Below are positions 13,876 through 27,200 of a stretch of 64,000 nt of DNA, one piece after another. The notes under the pieces were generated by a model. The model saw nothing but the letters and a program-made list of their open reading frames with translations, had not been told where the DNA came from and did not search any database. The DNA is from Alosa alosa (Eukaryota; Chordata; Actinopteri; Clupeiformes; Clupeidae): positions 21,240,851 to 21,304,850 of the forward strand of contig NC_063209.1 in assembly GCF_017589495.1 (NCBI RefSeq). The letters are read 5' to 3'. Position 1 is the first letter of the stretch; every line of letters starts with the position of its first letter. Both the position numbers and the translations under genes were made by a program.

Positions 13876-14152
13876 ACTAACAATGTAACAAAACTAAACA
13901 TGCTGTGTTTAGCAGAGATATTTTTCTGTTCATTGCATTTCTATTTTACTAAAAAATGTCCCTGATGGATTGATGAGAATGGAGACAAAGGTTGCTGCTA
14001 AATAAATGCAGATTTGTTTTGAAGACCGTGTGTCTGTTTGCTATTTCAACACATTTGTTCAATTTTAGACATTTTATTTTATTTAGAAATGTTATGCAGA
14101 ACAAATTCAACTTGTTTACTTTGGATTTACTTAAGAACTTTGTGTTTAGGAT

Positions 14153-14185
14153 GAGTTTACTTAACAAAGTTTGTTAAGTAAACTC
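14153..14185. repeat. Palindrome in AT-rich repeat
   Basis: The arms GAGTTTACTTAACAAA and TTGTTAAGTAAACTC face each other with almost no spacer. Downstream to about 14,430, short units such as TTAATTGAACATAACA and TTAAGTTGGTT recur. This suggests a small non-autonomous element or its remains. Confidence 0.6.
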
Positions 14186-15079
14186 ACTTGTTTTGTTAGT
14201 GTGGTTCCACGTAACTGTATTACTTAAACGTAACTTAATGTGGATATGTGCTAGATATCTTTTTAACTTAAATTAATTGAACATAACAATGTGACTTTGA
14301 TTGAACAGGACAGTATTAAGTTGAGTCAATGTAAGAATGCTGAATTAATTGAACATAACAGCATTAAGTTGGTTGAACACAGCCATATTAAGTTGGTTCA
14401 ATGTAAGAATACTAAATAAAAATAAAGGAATTCAATTACTTACCATCTACTTTATTCACTCTTGTTCAGTTAATGTTATTTATTTTAGTCAATTGTAAAG
14501 AATATAGTATCTTTAGAGTTATTTTATACAGTTTCGTGGAACCACTTTACAAAACATTTTTAATTAAATCCAACAAGATATTTTTTTGAGTGCAGATATT
14601 TAATTATTAAGAATTTATATTAATTACATTTATTACAAAAGAGCCTAGGGTACAATATCAGAATATCAAATGACATTCACAGTTGCAAACTTTGTACAAT
14701 TGCACATATGGACACTAATGGATGTCACACTGGTATAATGTTGCAGATTTGTCTGTGAGGCATTGCAGACATTTATTACACCATATAAAAGTTTATTTCA
14801 TAATTCATTTTGATAACAGTCACAGTTTGACACTATATTGATAAATGCATCATTAATTGCTTCCTGACAAACTGACCCTTTCAAAAAGTTCTCTGTGCTT
14901 GCCAAGAATGATAATGGCCAACTGCAACGTCAAATATGTAACTTAAAATGCACCTGCATTTTGAGACAAAATACCTCATCCGTGTTTGTACAGCGTCTGA
15001 TTACAGGCATTGTCCCCCCCACTCTCTCTCTCTCTCCATGTCCTTGATTGCCTAGCCTTTCTGCCCCCCCCCCCACACA

Positions 15080-15155
15080 CACATACACAGCACATTGTCT
15101 TCAGGATCTTCTCCAACACACATCCTCTACATACTTACAGCACACTGCCCCCACC

Positions 15156-15193
<38 letters not shown>

Positions 15194-15800
15194 CACTGCT
15201 CCACTCCCCTCCCGCCCACACACACATCTTCACTGTCATCACTCACATACATTACATACAGTACTCTGCTTGCAATAGTAAGTCCCTGACCCCCCAACAC
15301 ACACACACTTACATCATCACTGTCATCACTTCACATACATACAGCACACTGCTTGCTACAGTAAGCCTCCTCTACATACTTGCTGCACACTGCCCCCCCC
15401 CCACACACACAGCACATTGTCTTCAGGATCTTCTCCAACACACATCCTCTACATACTTACAGCACACTGCCCCCCCCTACACACTACACACACACACACA
15501 CACACACAGTCACTGCTCCACTCCCCTCCGCCCACACACACATCTTCACTGTCATCACTCACATACATTACATACAGTACTCTGCTTGCAATAAGTAAGT
15601 CCCTGCCCCCCTACATACACAGCACATTATTTCATCAGGAAGCTTCTCCAACACACATCCCCAACATACTTACAGCACACTGCCCCCCAATACACAGCAC
15701 ATTGTCTCATGAGGAAGCTTCTCCAACACACATATTGCACACTGCCCTCTCCCCACATACACAGCACACTATCCCATCTCCCCTGTCATCCCCCCAACAC
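15080..15800. repeat. CA-rich tandem duplication, about four copies
   Basis: Units beginning ACAGCACATTGTCTTCAGGA recur near 15,088 and 15,411, with shorter, more diverged copies near 15,618 and 15,692. The first two units each contain a (CA)n tract and end in GTAAGTCCCTG. Long open frames rich in His and Thr here are artefacts of the CA repeat. Confidence 0.85.
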
Positions 15801-16115
15801 ACACACCAAGACCCCTGGCAGTTGGGTTAGCCCCTTGAGCCGTGGATCTGCCCAAGGTTTCTTCCTTGGTAAGGGAGTTTTTCCTTGCCCCTGTTGCTCT
15901 TGGGTGCTCCTTGTTGGTGCCCTCCACCCAATCCCAATCCTCCCCCACCTTTTTTATGCAGCCCTTGCCACTTAATCTACTAAACCCCTCTTCTACTGCA
16001 CCCCCCCCCCCCCCATTAATGCACAAATAGGCTGACACCAGACATAATTTCACTGCATTTCTTACTTCCAGTAACCATATGCATGTGACAATAAACTTCC
16101 TTGTATCCTTGTAAG
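15795..16115 (+). repeat. Interspersed fish repeat, LINE 3'-end-like
   Basis: It contains CCAAGGTTTCTTCCTTGGTA and GGGAGTTTTTCCTTGCCC, a stretch found in many dispersed fish repeats, and ends in GTGACAATAAACTTCCTTGT. The layout fits a 5'-truncated retrotransposon 3' UTR. A clade cannot be assigned from this piece. Confidence 0.45.
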
Positions 16116-17029
16116 ATTTAATTGTAAGAATGTTTGGAACATTCTATAAGTGATATTTCTGATGTATAGGATATCTCTCCTCATGCTGATCAGATAAGAA
16201 CGGGTAGGTGTGAAGTAGGTGTGTAGGTGTGTAGGTGTGTCTGATGCCATCTGGAGAACCAACCACGTGGGCTTGTTTTGCAAAAAGTGCAAAAGTGACT
16301 AACTTGCATTGTTTGTTAGAAGAATTAGAACTAGATGGAGAACTGAAGAAGAGAGTGAGAGGTTGATCCAACAGAGGCCATGGCCTCTGTGCCATGGCCT
16401 ACATAGACCATAGACCATTTTACCCTCTGCTTGTAACAGAATAAACCTGATTCCTGAGTTTTCCTGAAGTTTGCCCGTCTAAGATTAATAATAAGTCATT
16501 ATTCACCACAATTACTTTCAGTTCATCTGCATTCTTTCCTATGATGCTCATTGAAATGCATTGAAAGTCATGGAGCTAAATTTCTCATCAAGTGTACCTT
16601 TAACCAAACAGTAAAATCTTGTTTTTTTACAATTAATTTTTACTTAAGGCATTGTGGTTGATATGTGCATTACATTTTTGGACCATGTGATCACATTAAC
16701 CTGTATTTCCGTAAGTGTTCTTTTAAGGAATAGTGTAAAAATGAGTAACCCAATTTGACCAACAACTAAAAATAGTATGTTAACATAAATGACTATGAGC
16801 CCTATCTGGTCAGAGGCGCAAAGTTTAAAGACATTAAAGGCGTGGCCAGTCCACATTCACTTAAGTAATGTCGTGATTTTGTGATCAAATGCTGGGCACT
16901 GGGCACAAAAGGCATGTTCTTGTGTCTTAATCAGTCATGGGTGCGTTTTGGGTGTATCCTTTAAACAAATCATTCCCTTTAACAGCAAGCAACGCAACTT
17001 CAAACAGTGCATCGGTATTTTAATAGTCA

Positions 17030-18475
17030 GCAAGATAACTTGCCTAAAATGAGTGTTTTTAATGTTGGGGTGGAAAAGTAAACACGATCATTTAAATCAA
17101 GTAAACTATGCTTGAACTGCTAAAGTTTTGCCACACTGTGAAATTAGTTAGTCAACTGTACTTAACCTGTTAGCTAACCTTAGTTTTAAAAATCATGCAA
17201 ACCGATTGCCTTGAAATTACAGACTGGAATAGGAATTGCAAAGTCAAAGTCAGCTTTATTGTCAATTTCTTCACATGTTCCAGACATACAAAGAGATCGA
17301 AATTACGTTTCTCACTATCCCACGGTGAAGACAAGACATATTTTACCAATTTAGGTCCACAGACAAACATAACATTCAAGTAAAACAAAAAAAAGTAAAT
17401 AAGTAAATAAGAGGGCACATATAATAATGAAAAATAAGAGCAGCAAAATTTGGTTGAAATTGTGCATAGACAGTCAATAAAATACTAGTGCAAAGTCAGG
17501 CCAATAAAAGGCTTGGGTAGTTCTGTTTGACCTAAGTAAGAAAGAAAGTGGCATAGTGGTGCAAGTTATGTAAGAGCAGCAGAAGTGTTGTGTTTTCAGG
17601 ACAACAACACCAAGTTGTAAAATGTACAAGTGTGCAAGTGTGCAAGTGGAGTAGTGCAGGCGGCCATTGTGGGTCCAATGTCCAGGATGTTATGTAGCTG
17701 AGGGGTGGAGGGGGGGAGAGGAGGGAGAGAGTTCAGCATCCTTACAGCTTGGTGTATGAAGCTGTTGGTGAGTCTGGTAGTGCAGGGGGCGCAGGCTTCT
17801 GTACCTCTTCCCAGAGGGCAGTAGATCAAACAGATTGTGAGCGGGGTGACTTGCATCACTCACAATTTTGGTCGCCTTGCGGGTGAGGTGGGTGGTGTAA
17901 AAAAGTTGTGCAAACAAATGCTTACTCAGTGTATAGTGCACTTACACTACTGAGAATTCCTATTTAACCTAATTTAATCATTACAAGTTAAGTTGGTCTG
18001 TGTGTTTATTAAACACTGTATTGAAGGTGTGCTAACACTATAAAAATAATAGTTTTCCTTATAAGCTAACCCTACTTAAAATGTTCTAGTAAGTAGAAGT
18101 AGTAGTAGTTTTGTTGAGATACTTCCCTAAAATGAGTGTTGCTTAATTTTCAGGTGGAAAAGTAAGCAATAAAGTAAAGTACTTGAATTGCTGAAGTTTG
18201 TGCTACACTGTAAAGTTAGTTTGTTAACCTTATTTAACCTGTTAGTTAACCTTAATTTAAAAAAGCATGCAACCGATTGCCCTTGAAATTGCAGACTAAT
18301 CTGGAAAAGGGATTGCAAGTTGGGCAAACAAATGTGTAGCTACTTGGTGTAAGTGCACTTCCACTACTGAGAATTCCTATTTCACCTAACTTGGTCATTA
18401 CAAGTAAAGAATACTGTATGTTTATTAAACACAACACGTGTATTGAAGTTGTGCTAACTAATGTTAGTTCAGCTA
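17030..18475. repeat. Tandem duplication, one copy split by a retrotransposon
   Basis: Sequence at about 17,030–17,235 plus 17,906–18,050 matches 18,115–18,470 in the same order and orientation. Shared landmarks are CTAAAATGAGTGTT, ACCGATTGCC, CACTACTGAGAATTCCTATT and TGTTTATTAAACAC. Only the first copy carries the LINE fragment between them, so the second copy is its empty site. Confidence 0.75.
17236..17905 (-). mobile_element. 5'-truncated CR1/Rex1-like LINE, 3' end only
   Basis: It is nearly identical to the 3' end of the larger LINE at 26.3–29.1 kb, sharing GTCAGCTTTATTGTCAATTT and a coding remnant RGTEACAPC on the minus strand. Only the C-terminal end of ORF2 and the 3' UTR are present. 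Confidence 0.8.
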
Positions 18476-18794
18476 ACTAATATGACATTTCCCGCAAAGC
18501 ATTTCCAGAATGCCACAGCCCCGGCCTAGTATCTAAAGGGATCACATATTAATCCTTACTGACATCTAATCTTAAAATACAATATTTAACAAAGTGACAG
18601 CGACACTAAAGGCTAAATATACTGTTGTTGTGCAATTTATGTGTAATTATGTTGATGCATTACACCGTCAAGTAGAGGACTATCCAAAACACTGTAATAT
18701 TGTGCAGGGGCGGAGCTAGAGGGGTGGCTCCGGGTGGCACAGGCCACCCTTGAGATTCGATTTGCGATCCCAGGTGCTACCCCAAATCCTAGTC

Positions 18795-19016
18795 CAGGGG
18801 TTCCCAAACTTTTCCACGACAAGGCCCCCCAAATACCACTAGGTTCTGGCCAAGGACCCCCTTCATGTGTTCGTAAAACCATCGACAATACTATGGCAAA
18901 TGTAAAAATACATTAAGCTAATTCTAACAATTATTTTAGCCACAAGCACTTCGCGATGGAGCATACAGTGAGGCCCCCCTGGCACCCCCTCGCGGCCCCC
19001 ACTTTGAAAACCACTG
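18795..19016. mobile_element. hAT-type MITE with 8-bp target duplication
   Basis: The termini are CAGGGGTTCCCAAACTTT and the inverted ACTTTGAAAACCACTG. Both flanks carry the identical 8-mer TCCTAGTC (18,787–18,794 and 19,017–19,024), the length made by hAT transposases. At 222 bp it cannot encode its own transposase. Confidence 0.85.
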
Positions 19017-19024
19017 TCCTAGTC

Positions 19025-21060
19025 TACAATTGGCCTTTAACATGGTGTAGGGTGGGACCTTTCTTGATGCACTTGCAGCAGTGTGAAGTGTCGGACGTCA
19101 GAAATGTAAGTGGCAAACACGCTTGCCTTTATTGGCCTGCGGCACAATTGAACTGTGGAACGAAATGTTTCCCCGATCAGGAAATACTCCTTAATATGCA
19201 ACTTTGTGTAGGCTTAACAGAGGTAGCCTAAATATCGTGCCTATGACGATGACAGCATAGGTGCCAACTCTCACGCATTGGCCGTGAGACACACGCATTT
19301 GATTAGTTTCACACACTCACACGCCACACCCCCGATTTCTCACGCTGAAGTGTCAACCCGGTCGGTCAGATGCCTGAAAAATGAGTTAAGCCTATCTATA
19401 GATCTACCTGTTGAGCCACGGTTATGCTTTCAGAGACGGTGAGAGGGTTCAAGAGCACCCCTTGTCTGTGGAATTTTCTAAATATTCTCTCATTTGCGAT
19501 GCTACTTCAGAAGCCGTCCCAGTCGCATTCGTTCCCCAATCAGATTCATTCCACAGTGCACACCCATTACTCACACAACACGTGGCAAACCCAATATCAC
19601 AATAAACAGCAAACCGTACCGAATACGAGGATATAAAGCATGCCTCTGTGCAATAAGTGGTTCCTGAGTAATCCGGTTTTAAAATTGCAACACATTTCTA
19701 CATAGCCTCATTGGGGCGAAATTATAATGTATTCCAATGTAAAGTATTTGTCAGTAGGCCTACATACATTTTTGTAAATTGCTCAGCCATAGATTATCCC
19801 ACTATCATGGTTCTTATATTGTCAGGTTCCAGCCAATCATATTACAGATAAATGAATATATTTATATTGGCATGCTTCCTAGTGACATTAATGAAAAAAT
19901 ATGAAGAAAATAAAATAATGAGACACAAATATTGATATAAAGCCTGACATAAGCCATATGCAAACATTCACATCATGCAGATATGGGTACATCCTGAAAA
20001 AGGAATAGCATGTAGGCTATAGGCTATGGCCATTACAATGACCAATATATTATCTTAAATAAACTAGCTGAATAACACAGGTGACCACTTCTGCATAATT
20101 TCATGGAGTGCTGAAATGTACACACATTTCTGAACATTTCTGAACTGTGAAATGTAGCATATGTTTTTGTGGTTGTGAACTTATTCCAATATCACTATAA
20201 CTATTTCACCTGTGTGTGCATGGTTATAATTCTGAAGTGCAAAATAGCTTAGGCTACAGCACAAATATTTCCATAAAAATAAGCAAGTCTGACCAAGTCT
20301 GAATTTATTTTGAAAGTGCACCTGATTGATGCATTTAAAAGTTAAAATATACAAACATTTCTTAAATTCTTACAAAACACACACCAAAGCGCCAAATCCC
20401 CTGCAGTGTTGAAGAGATCAGTCATCCCCCTCACTTTTGATAAGGTAAAAAGCCTTATAGGTACACCAAATAAATAATAACCTATAAGTTTACGCTAGGC
20501 TATGTAAAACTCCCCATTACCAGCATCACGTCACTAACCAAGACTGCACAATCTCTATTCACTCTGTTGGATATCTGAAGCCAGTTTGTCTACTTAGATA
20601 CTGTAAATCCTCAAATTATGGCCGGGGTACAGGCCTTTAGGGGCAGGATTGAATTTGAGACAGCCCTTTATTTCTTATGCGAGTTTTATTTTGAGACACG
20701 CGTTTCTTGGAGCGGCATACTGGTAGGCTATCAAAAGCATGACATTTTCGGTTTAGTTTGATATTTAATTTACTTTTGGACCGTTTGATTATATTGTTAA
20801 ATGTTGGGACTGATGGGCACTGAAATCTGGGGAGGTATTTGATGATCACTATTACGTTCCATGTAGTTGAAAGAGTGTCGGGATTTCAAACAAACCATCT
20901 GCTTTCATGCGTTCATTGAACGTCTGCGGTGCTGTAATGGAAACCTTATTGCGTAGCCAAGTAGCCTTGAGTTATTTTTAAATTATGCATGATTTACTTG
21001 TTATTAATTTCGTAGGCTGGCTTTATTTTGTTATATAGAAGTATCTAAATAACCTGTTAA
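19025..21060. other. AT-rich DNA with no recognisable gene
   Basis: A stretch near 19,258–19,350 (GGTGCCAACTCTCACGCATT and following) looks like a fragment of a dispersed fish repeat. I see no exon, RNA gene or complete element in the rest. Confidence 0.4.
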
Positions 21061-22000
21061 AATGTACCAGAATTCAGGAAATTGCATCTAGTCCAAAAAA
21101 AAAAATTTGGGAAAGACCCCATACCCCCCCCTCTGAAATGTCCCACCCACTTTCACAATGCCTCCGACACCCATGCTCCCAGTAGTAGGCTAGATCCCTT
21201 TGATACCAATGTTCATTTAACTCTGGGACCCTGGTTCCAGGGATGGATTACTGCACGGCCCTGAAGCCCAAGCCTTTGCATGGAATCATTGCCTCAATAT
21301 CAACACATCAGGATGTAGGCTATGAATCTGATTGAATTTAGTATTGGCCACCCCAAAATGCTAGCCTCGACGAGCCAGACCCACATTAAAATGTAGGGTC
21401 TGGGCACTCACCGTTCTAGCACCGTGCTCAGTCCGAGGGGCGGGATAATCGGTTGTCTTTCAAATTCCCTCTGCTGTAATGGGACAGCACTGAGTCCCAT
21501 GCGTTTTTCCCACCAGCTGAGCTAGTTGGCTAGTTTAAACTTTTTGTCATCTCAAAACAAGCTTAACTCGTGTCACACTGTTGGCCAACAGCAATATCCA
21601 TCTTCTTTGTTTTCAAGTAGCAGGGAATTCAAGCCAAACTGTTGCAACTGTGCCATTAATCATTATGTTATGCCCCCCTAAACGACTATAGACCATTTGA
21701 TTGGCCTGATAGAAGTTTAATTTTTCGAGCTCACAAGCCAACGGAGAGTTGCTAGACTAGCCCTGGAAGCATATGTAATTTGCTGCCGCTAGGGTGTGTC
21801 TAGATTTCTAAGCTACCAAAATGCACCAGAATACAGGAAATCACATCAAACAAATGAAAACAATTCTGGGGGAAGACCCCCAAACCCCCCTTCCACATAT
21901 GCGACAATTAGTGGGGAGCTCTTAATACATGTGGGCCCAGGGGCCCAAAAGTTCATAATCCGTCCATGCCTGGTCCCTACACCTGAGAACCACTGATGTA
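21061..22000. repeat. Two diverged direct repeats flanking a hAT insertion
   Basis: The start near 21,063 (TGTACCAGAATTCAGGAAAT) and that near 21,822 (TGCACCAGAATACAGGAAAT) are followed by similar runs, including GGAAAGACCCC or GGAAGACCCCC. They are copies of one older repeat. The hAT element at 21,361–21,815 sits between them. Confidence 0.5.
21361..21815 (-). mobile_element. Non-autonomous hAT-like element, copy 1
   Basis: It is flanked by the 8-bp duplication CCAAAATG (21,353–21,360 and 21,816–21,823). The ends are imperfect inverted repeats: CTAGCCTCGACGAGCCAGAC on one side and the complement of TAGCTTAGAAATCTAGAC on the other. A 4.4-kb-distant copy (25,730–26,172) lies in the opposite orientation. 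A near-perfect hairpin (CCAGACCC…GGGTCTGG) sits next to one end. Confidence 0.75.
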
Positions 22001-23640
22001 CGTTTTTTTTACTGTACGGTATAATGCTGAATGAGCCAAACAAAAATTTCCGCATCAAAATTTTGGTTGGCCCCACCAAATCTCACTCCAAGGTTTTTTG
22101 AAAAGTTGGCAGCCCTGTGACAGCTTTAAAAAAAAACATTTATTTCACTTGTCTCGCTGGATTGAAGGCAGAATGTGGGCTGCAAATAGATGAATGAGGG
22201 TCGGGAGATTCCATTAACAAAAACCTAAAGTTTTGCTAACATTTTCTCCATTATTATCGTAAAATATGTCTCCATGCAGGGTTGGGGCTGGTTCTAAACC
22301 TAGGCTAGGCTACTATATTTGGGTGGGCTGGTAGAAATTTTGGGTGGGCAACATAGCAAAGCATACCCTAACATAAACACAAAACAAACACAAAACAATC
22401 AGTACTACCTAGCTTGAGTTGCTGCAGCCAACAGCCAGGGATAGGCAGTATGTCTGATACATGTATGTAAAATACAAAATAGTATGTTGTCATTTTTATT
22501 TTATTTAGTTGGAAAAAAATAGCATCATATTTTGTATCAAAATACTTTACAGGTTTGTAGTTTAAAAATAGTGCCAAATTCTTTTGGTAAAACCAATAAC
22601 CTACTTTTGGTGATTATAAAAGTGCAAAACAATGAATGCAGCACTGGTGCTGACTTGTAATTTGCCCAGAGTTGTTGTGATCAGAATATTGAGATTCAGG
22701 CAGATACTGTAAGTTTCTCGAGAACTTTAGTCATCCAATTCAAACACATGGAAGTCATCCAATTCAAACACATGGAACCGGTTATGTGGTTGCCCTGCAA
22801 GAAGTTGCACCATGTGCAACGTGCACAATGTTTGCTCACATCCACAATACACTCCTTAAGTAAGTAAGTAAGTATATATACTTTTTTGATCCCGTGTCTT
22901 CCCGTGATACTTGTTGTGATCATAATATTGAGATTCAGGAAGATGAAATTGCTCACATACACAATACACTCCTTCATACCAACTGCAAATTTTCTGGAGA
23001 AAAAAAACAAATAGACAAAAAAGCAGGTCAAATTATTGTAGCAGCTACAAAAATAGATGGCCATAGAATGGGGGAAATGTCTTGTATGAGTATATTTTGT
23101 ATATCTTCATTTACAGTAATATAATAAAATTGATTATATTTTAATGTCCCCATGATGGAATTTGTTTTAGAACAGCATAGCCCAGTGACAGACTTATTAT
23201 ATAGAACGTTATTGGAAGGTGCAGCAACTTCGGGTGAAATTACAACCAGAGTCAACGCGACGAGAGCAACGATGACAGGGAAACAGGGAGACGCTTTCCA
23301 GCACCGTTCAACAAAGGAAAGTAGGCTTCAGACTTCAAGCTGTGCAAAGCAAATGCAGCAGTTGGGAATAGGTTGGAAATTACTGATTTTCAGCCACTTA
23401 ATGCTCATTCTGGTGTAGCCATACAAGATGTACAGAAGTGTAAAGTGTATCAATTACCCTACTATATATTAAATTAAATATATTTAAATTAGGCTGAAAT
23501 AGTTGGCAACACTGCGTTTATTAGACATTCTCTGCTACTGCCAAACGCTGTGTTCTTTATAGATCAGTGCTGCCAAAAGAGTACAGAAGCCTTTTAGGGT
23601 TTCTATACTCTTTGCTACTCATCAAATGTCAACACGACAA
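22000..23640. other. No gene; one LINE tail
   Basis: At about 22,856–22,898 a minus-strand LINE 3' tail is visible (CACGGGATCAAAAAAGTATA followed by TTAC repeats). I recognise nothing else. A direct repeat of GTCATCCAATTCAAACACAT lies at 22,730–22,772. Confidence 0.4.
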
Positions 23641-23724
23641 GTGTTTGTGTTGTCTGTGTGCTGCTGAGACGTTGAATTTCCCCTGGGGATCAATAAAGTA
23701 TCTATCTATCTATCTATCTATCTA
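23640..23724 (+). mobile_element. LINE 3' tail with (TATC)n
   Basis: The sequence GTTGAATTTCCCCTGGGGAT, then CAATAAAGTATC and about six TATC units, is the same 3' terminus as the longer plus-strand fragment ending near 59,168. It is a severely 5'-truncated insertion. Confidence 0.75.
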
Positions 23725-24268
23725 ACAATGTGATACGGTGTTTGCTTTCTTTATCAAGACGTGAAAAACACTGTTTTTCATGTTTAACTGCATTCCTTCA
23801 TATCGTTGTAAATGAACATGCATAATGCAAAATATTGCCCCCATTAGAAAACAGAAATGCTTTCATTAGAAACATACAGGACAGGGCCACCATAAAACAC
23901 CCATTTGTTTATTATCACTTCAAAAAACATGGTGACAAATGAAATCAATGTATCAATCTGAATATTCATACAACCCTTGCATGAAGCACCTGGTAACCGT
24001 TTGAATGAGTAACACTTAGATATGCCAGATAGTGGTAACATAATATGCATACAAACAAAAAACAAGACTGCAGAACGTTTGTTCTAAACAACTGATTGTT
24101 GTGTATTATAACAGTTATATAGGCCTTATTGAAAAAAGTCCCAATCAGAAAAGTTGTGAACTGCTTGAAGCCAGTCTTCCTAAGGAAAGGACAAGGACAA
24201 AGAGCATTAATGAGACTCAACCACAGCACACATTGCAGACAATATCAAAAACCCCAAGGCATTATGTA

Positions 24269-27200
24269 CTATTCGCAAATGAATTGGGTGAAAATGCAAA
24301 AGGGTATAGGACAAGTGTCATTCATCAGTACATCAGCAGAGGGCGCCGTCTTCTGCCTTTTGGCGGCACTGGATACAATTCTGTCCTGGTGGTCAGTCTC
24401 CCCCTCCGTGAGGACTTGGGCTGCATCAGAGATCAATTTCAGTGAATCTACATTTTTACCAGCTCTGTCTTGATAAATGTAGTTAAATAGTTACATATAG
24501 ACACCCCCTCCTCTCTCTCTGTCTCACACACACACACACACACAGACAGACAAATTTACACTGAGCACACAATAGGTAGAGTCAATCAAAGATTTGACCT
24601 AAATCTAAGTCTAATACCTCAAAGTACATTTACACTGAACATGACATAGATGGCTGTTTAAGGATGAAGGTAAAAATGCCCTCTTACTTTCATCCTCCCC
24701 CTCTGGTCTCTGAAATGAAGGCTTGGGCCCAGTTCCAATCCTAGGCTACAAGGAAAAGGTAAATCATTAACCTTCTCATTCACCGATATCTCATTACTCT
24801 GCTTAGTATCAGTATCTGTGGTGTACAATGCCAGTGCTACGGATGTGTTCACTTCCAGCATACAGTAGATACAGACAGGCTGTGAATAAGGGTGTTTTCA
24901 CATATAGTCCTTTTTAAATGAACCAAACCCAGTCCAATAAAGTGGACCAGAAAGTGGGTGTCATTATTCTTAGAACTGTCCTGGGATTTCCAGTTTAGAA
25001 CTTGTCAGCTTATATCTGTTTAATGATGACTTTTCCCTAGATTTTAGACTTATACATAAAAAAACTAATTTTCGCAGGGTTAGCTGCAGCAAAAAAGACC
25101 ATTATACACTCATGGTTTACCCCAGCTGCCCCATCAATACAATAACGGCTAGACCAATGAATATGTATGCTTTGTAATACGTATGCATTTTTATTAATAT
25201 TAATTTTTTAAAAAATATTATTATTATCTTATTTTGTGTAACATATCTAAAGATGTTTAGATAACTGGAAAGGCGCTGGCTATGTTCCAGTTGAGATTTT
25301 GTCATGTCATGATGATTTTCTTAAAAGGTGAGCAATGTCATGCATAGCATCATAAGATATTCATTACAACACTTTTGTTAAGATAACACACACACAAATA
25401 TGGTCACAAATGTCTGTATCATGTTTTGTTATAGGGCTAATAATGACAGTTTTGATAATGAACAATATGCATTCTCTTTTGCCAATGGCAAGTCAAGGAG
25501 GATAAAATATAATTTTTGTTGTTAAAAAAACTAAAGTGAACCTGGGGCGCTTTGTGTTTACAATGCATATTAGGCCAACCACATCGCAGACTTCAAAACC
25601 AACCGTGCCAACTACCTCCCGAGGTGGTCTCGGCACAGTTCGCTTTAGAGGGGGCTGAGTTTGTTTGGTGTGTTCACATATGCACAAAAATACTGAGTCA
25701 TAGATCTGAGTTCGTTTAGAGGGCTGAAATAGCCTAGAAATCTAGACGCATCCTAGCGGCAAATTACATTTGCTGCCAGGGCTAGTCTAGCAACTCTCCG
25801 TTGGCTTGTGAGCTCGAAATTAAACTTCTATCAGGCCAATCAAATCGTGTATAGAGTCGTTAGGCGGGCTTAACATAAATGATTGATGGCAAAGTTGCAA
25901 CGGTTTGGCTTGAATTCCCTGCTACTTGAAAACAAATAAGATAATGTTGCTGTTGGCGAACAGTGTGACACGAGTTAAGCTTTTATTAAGTTGGCAAAAG
26001 TTTGAACTAGCCAACTAGCTCCGCTGGTGGGAAACGCATGGGACTCAGCGCTGTCCTATTGCGTGCAGAGAGAATTCGAAAGACAACCGATTATCCTGCC
26101 CCTCGGACTGAGCACTGTGAACAGTGAGTGCCCAGACCCTACATTTTAATGTGGGTCTGGCTCTTCAGGCTGGGGCTGAAAGGACCAAATGTGAAAACAC
26201 CCTCAGTTAGGTTCGCTTTAGAGGGGGCTGAGTTTGTTTTGAGGTTTTTACATTTGCACAAAAAATGCTGAGTCAGAGATCTGAGTTCGTTTAGAGGGCT
26301 GAAAGGGTCCAGTAACAATGAATGAGTATTATGAAGTCAGCTTTATTGTCAATTTCTTCCCATGTTCCAGACATACAAAGAGATCGAAATTACGTTTCTC
26401 ACTATCCCACGGTGAGGACAAGACATATTTTACCAATTTAAGTCCACAGACAAACATAACATTCAAGTAAACAAAAAAGTAAGTAAATAAGTAAATAAGA
26501 GGGCACATATAATAATGAAAAAATAAGAGCAGCAAAATTTGGTTGAAATTGTGCATAGACAGTCAATGAAATACTAGTGCAAAGTCAGGCCAATAAAAGG
26601 CTTGGGTAGTTCTGTTTGACCTAAGTAATAAAGAAAGTGGCATAGTGGTGCAAGTTATGTAAGAGCAGCAGAAGTGTTGTGTTTTCAGGACAACAACACC
26701 AAGTTGTAAAGTGTACAAGTGTTCAAGTGTGCAAGTGGAGTAGTGCAGGCGGCCATTGTGGGTCCAATGTCCAGGATGTTATGTAGCTGAGGGTGGAGGG
26801 GGGAGAGGAGGGAGAGAGTTCAGCATCCTTACAGCTTGGTGTATGAAGCTGTTGGTGAGTCTGGTAGTCTTGGGGAGCGCAGGCTTCTGTACCTCTTCCC
26901 AGAGGGCAGTAGATCAAACAGATTGTGAGCGGGGTGACTTGCATCACTCACAATTTTGGTCGCCTTGCGGGTGAGGTGGGTGGTGTAAATGTCCTTCAGG
27001 GAGGGGAGTGAAGCACCAATGATCCTTCCAGCTGTGTTCACTATGCGCTGCAGGGCTTTCCTGTTGTATTCAGTGCAGCTTCCGCCCCACACAGCGATAC
27101 AGCTGGAGAGGATGCTCTCAATGGTGCCTCGGTAGAATGTGGTCATGATGGCTGGTGGAGCACTTGCTCGCCTGAGTTTCCGCGAGGAAGTACAGGCGGC

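Noticed and set aside
15010..15830. 194- and 137-codon His/Thr/Pro-rich frames
   Set aside because: They translate the CA-rich tandem duplication in several frames and have no start context or homology.
21361..26172. Helitron interpretation of the inverted repeat pair (terminal hairpin followed by CTAG)
   Set aside because: Both copies are flanked by 8-bp direct duplications, which Helitrons do not make, and have terminal inverted repeats. A hAT-like origin fits better.
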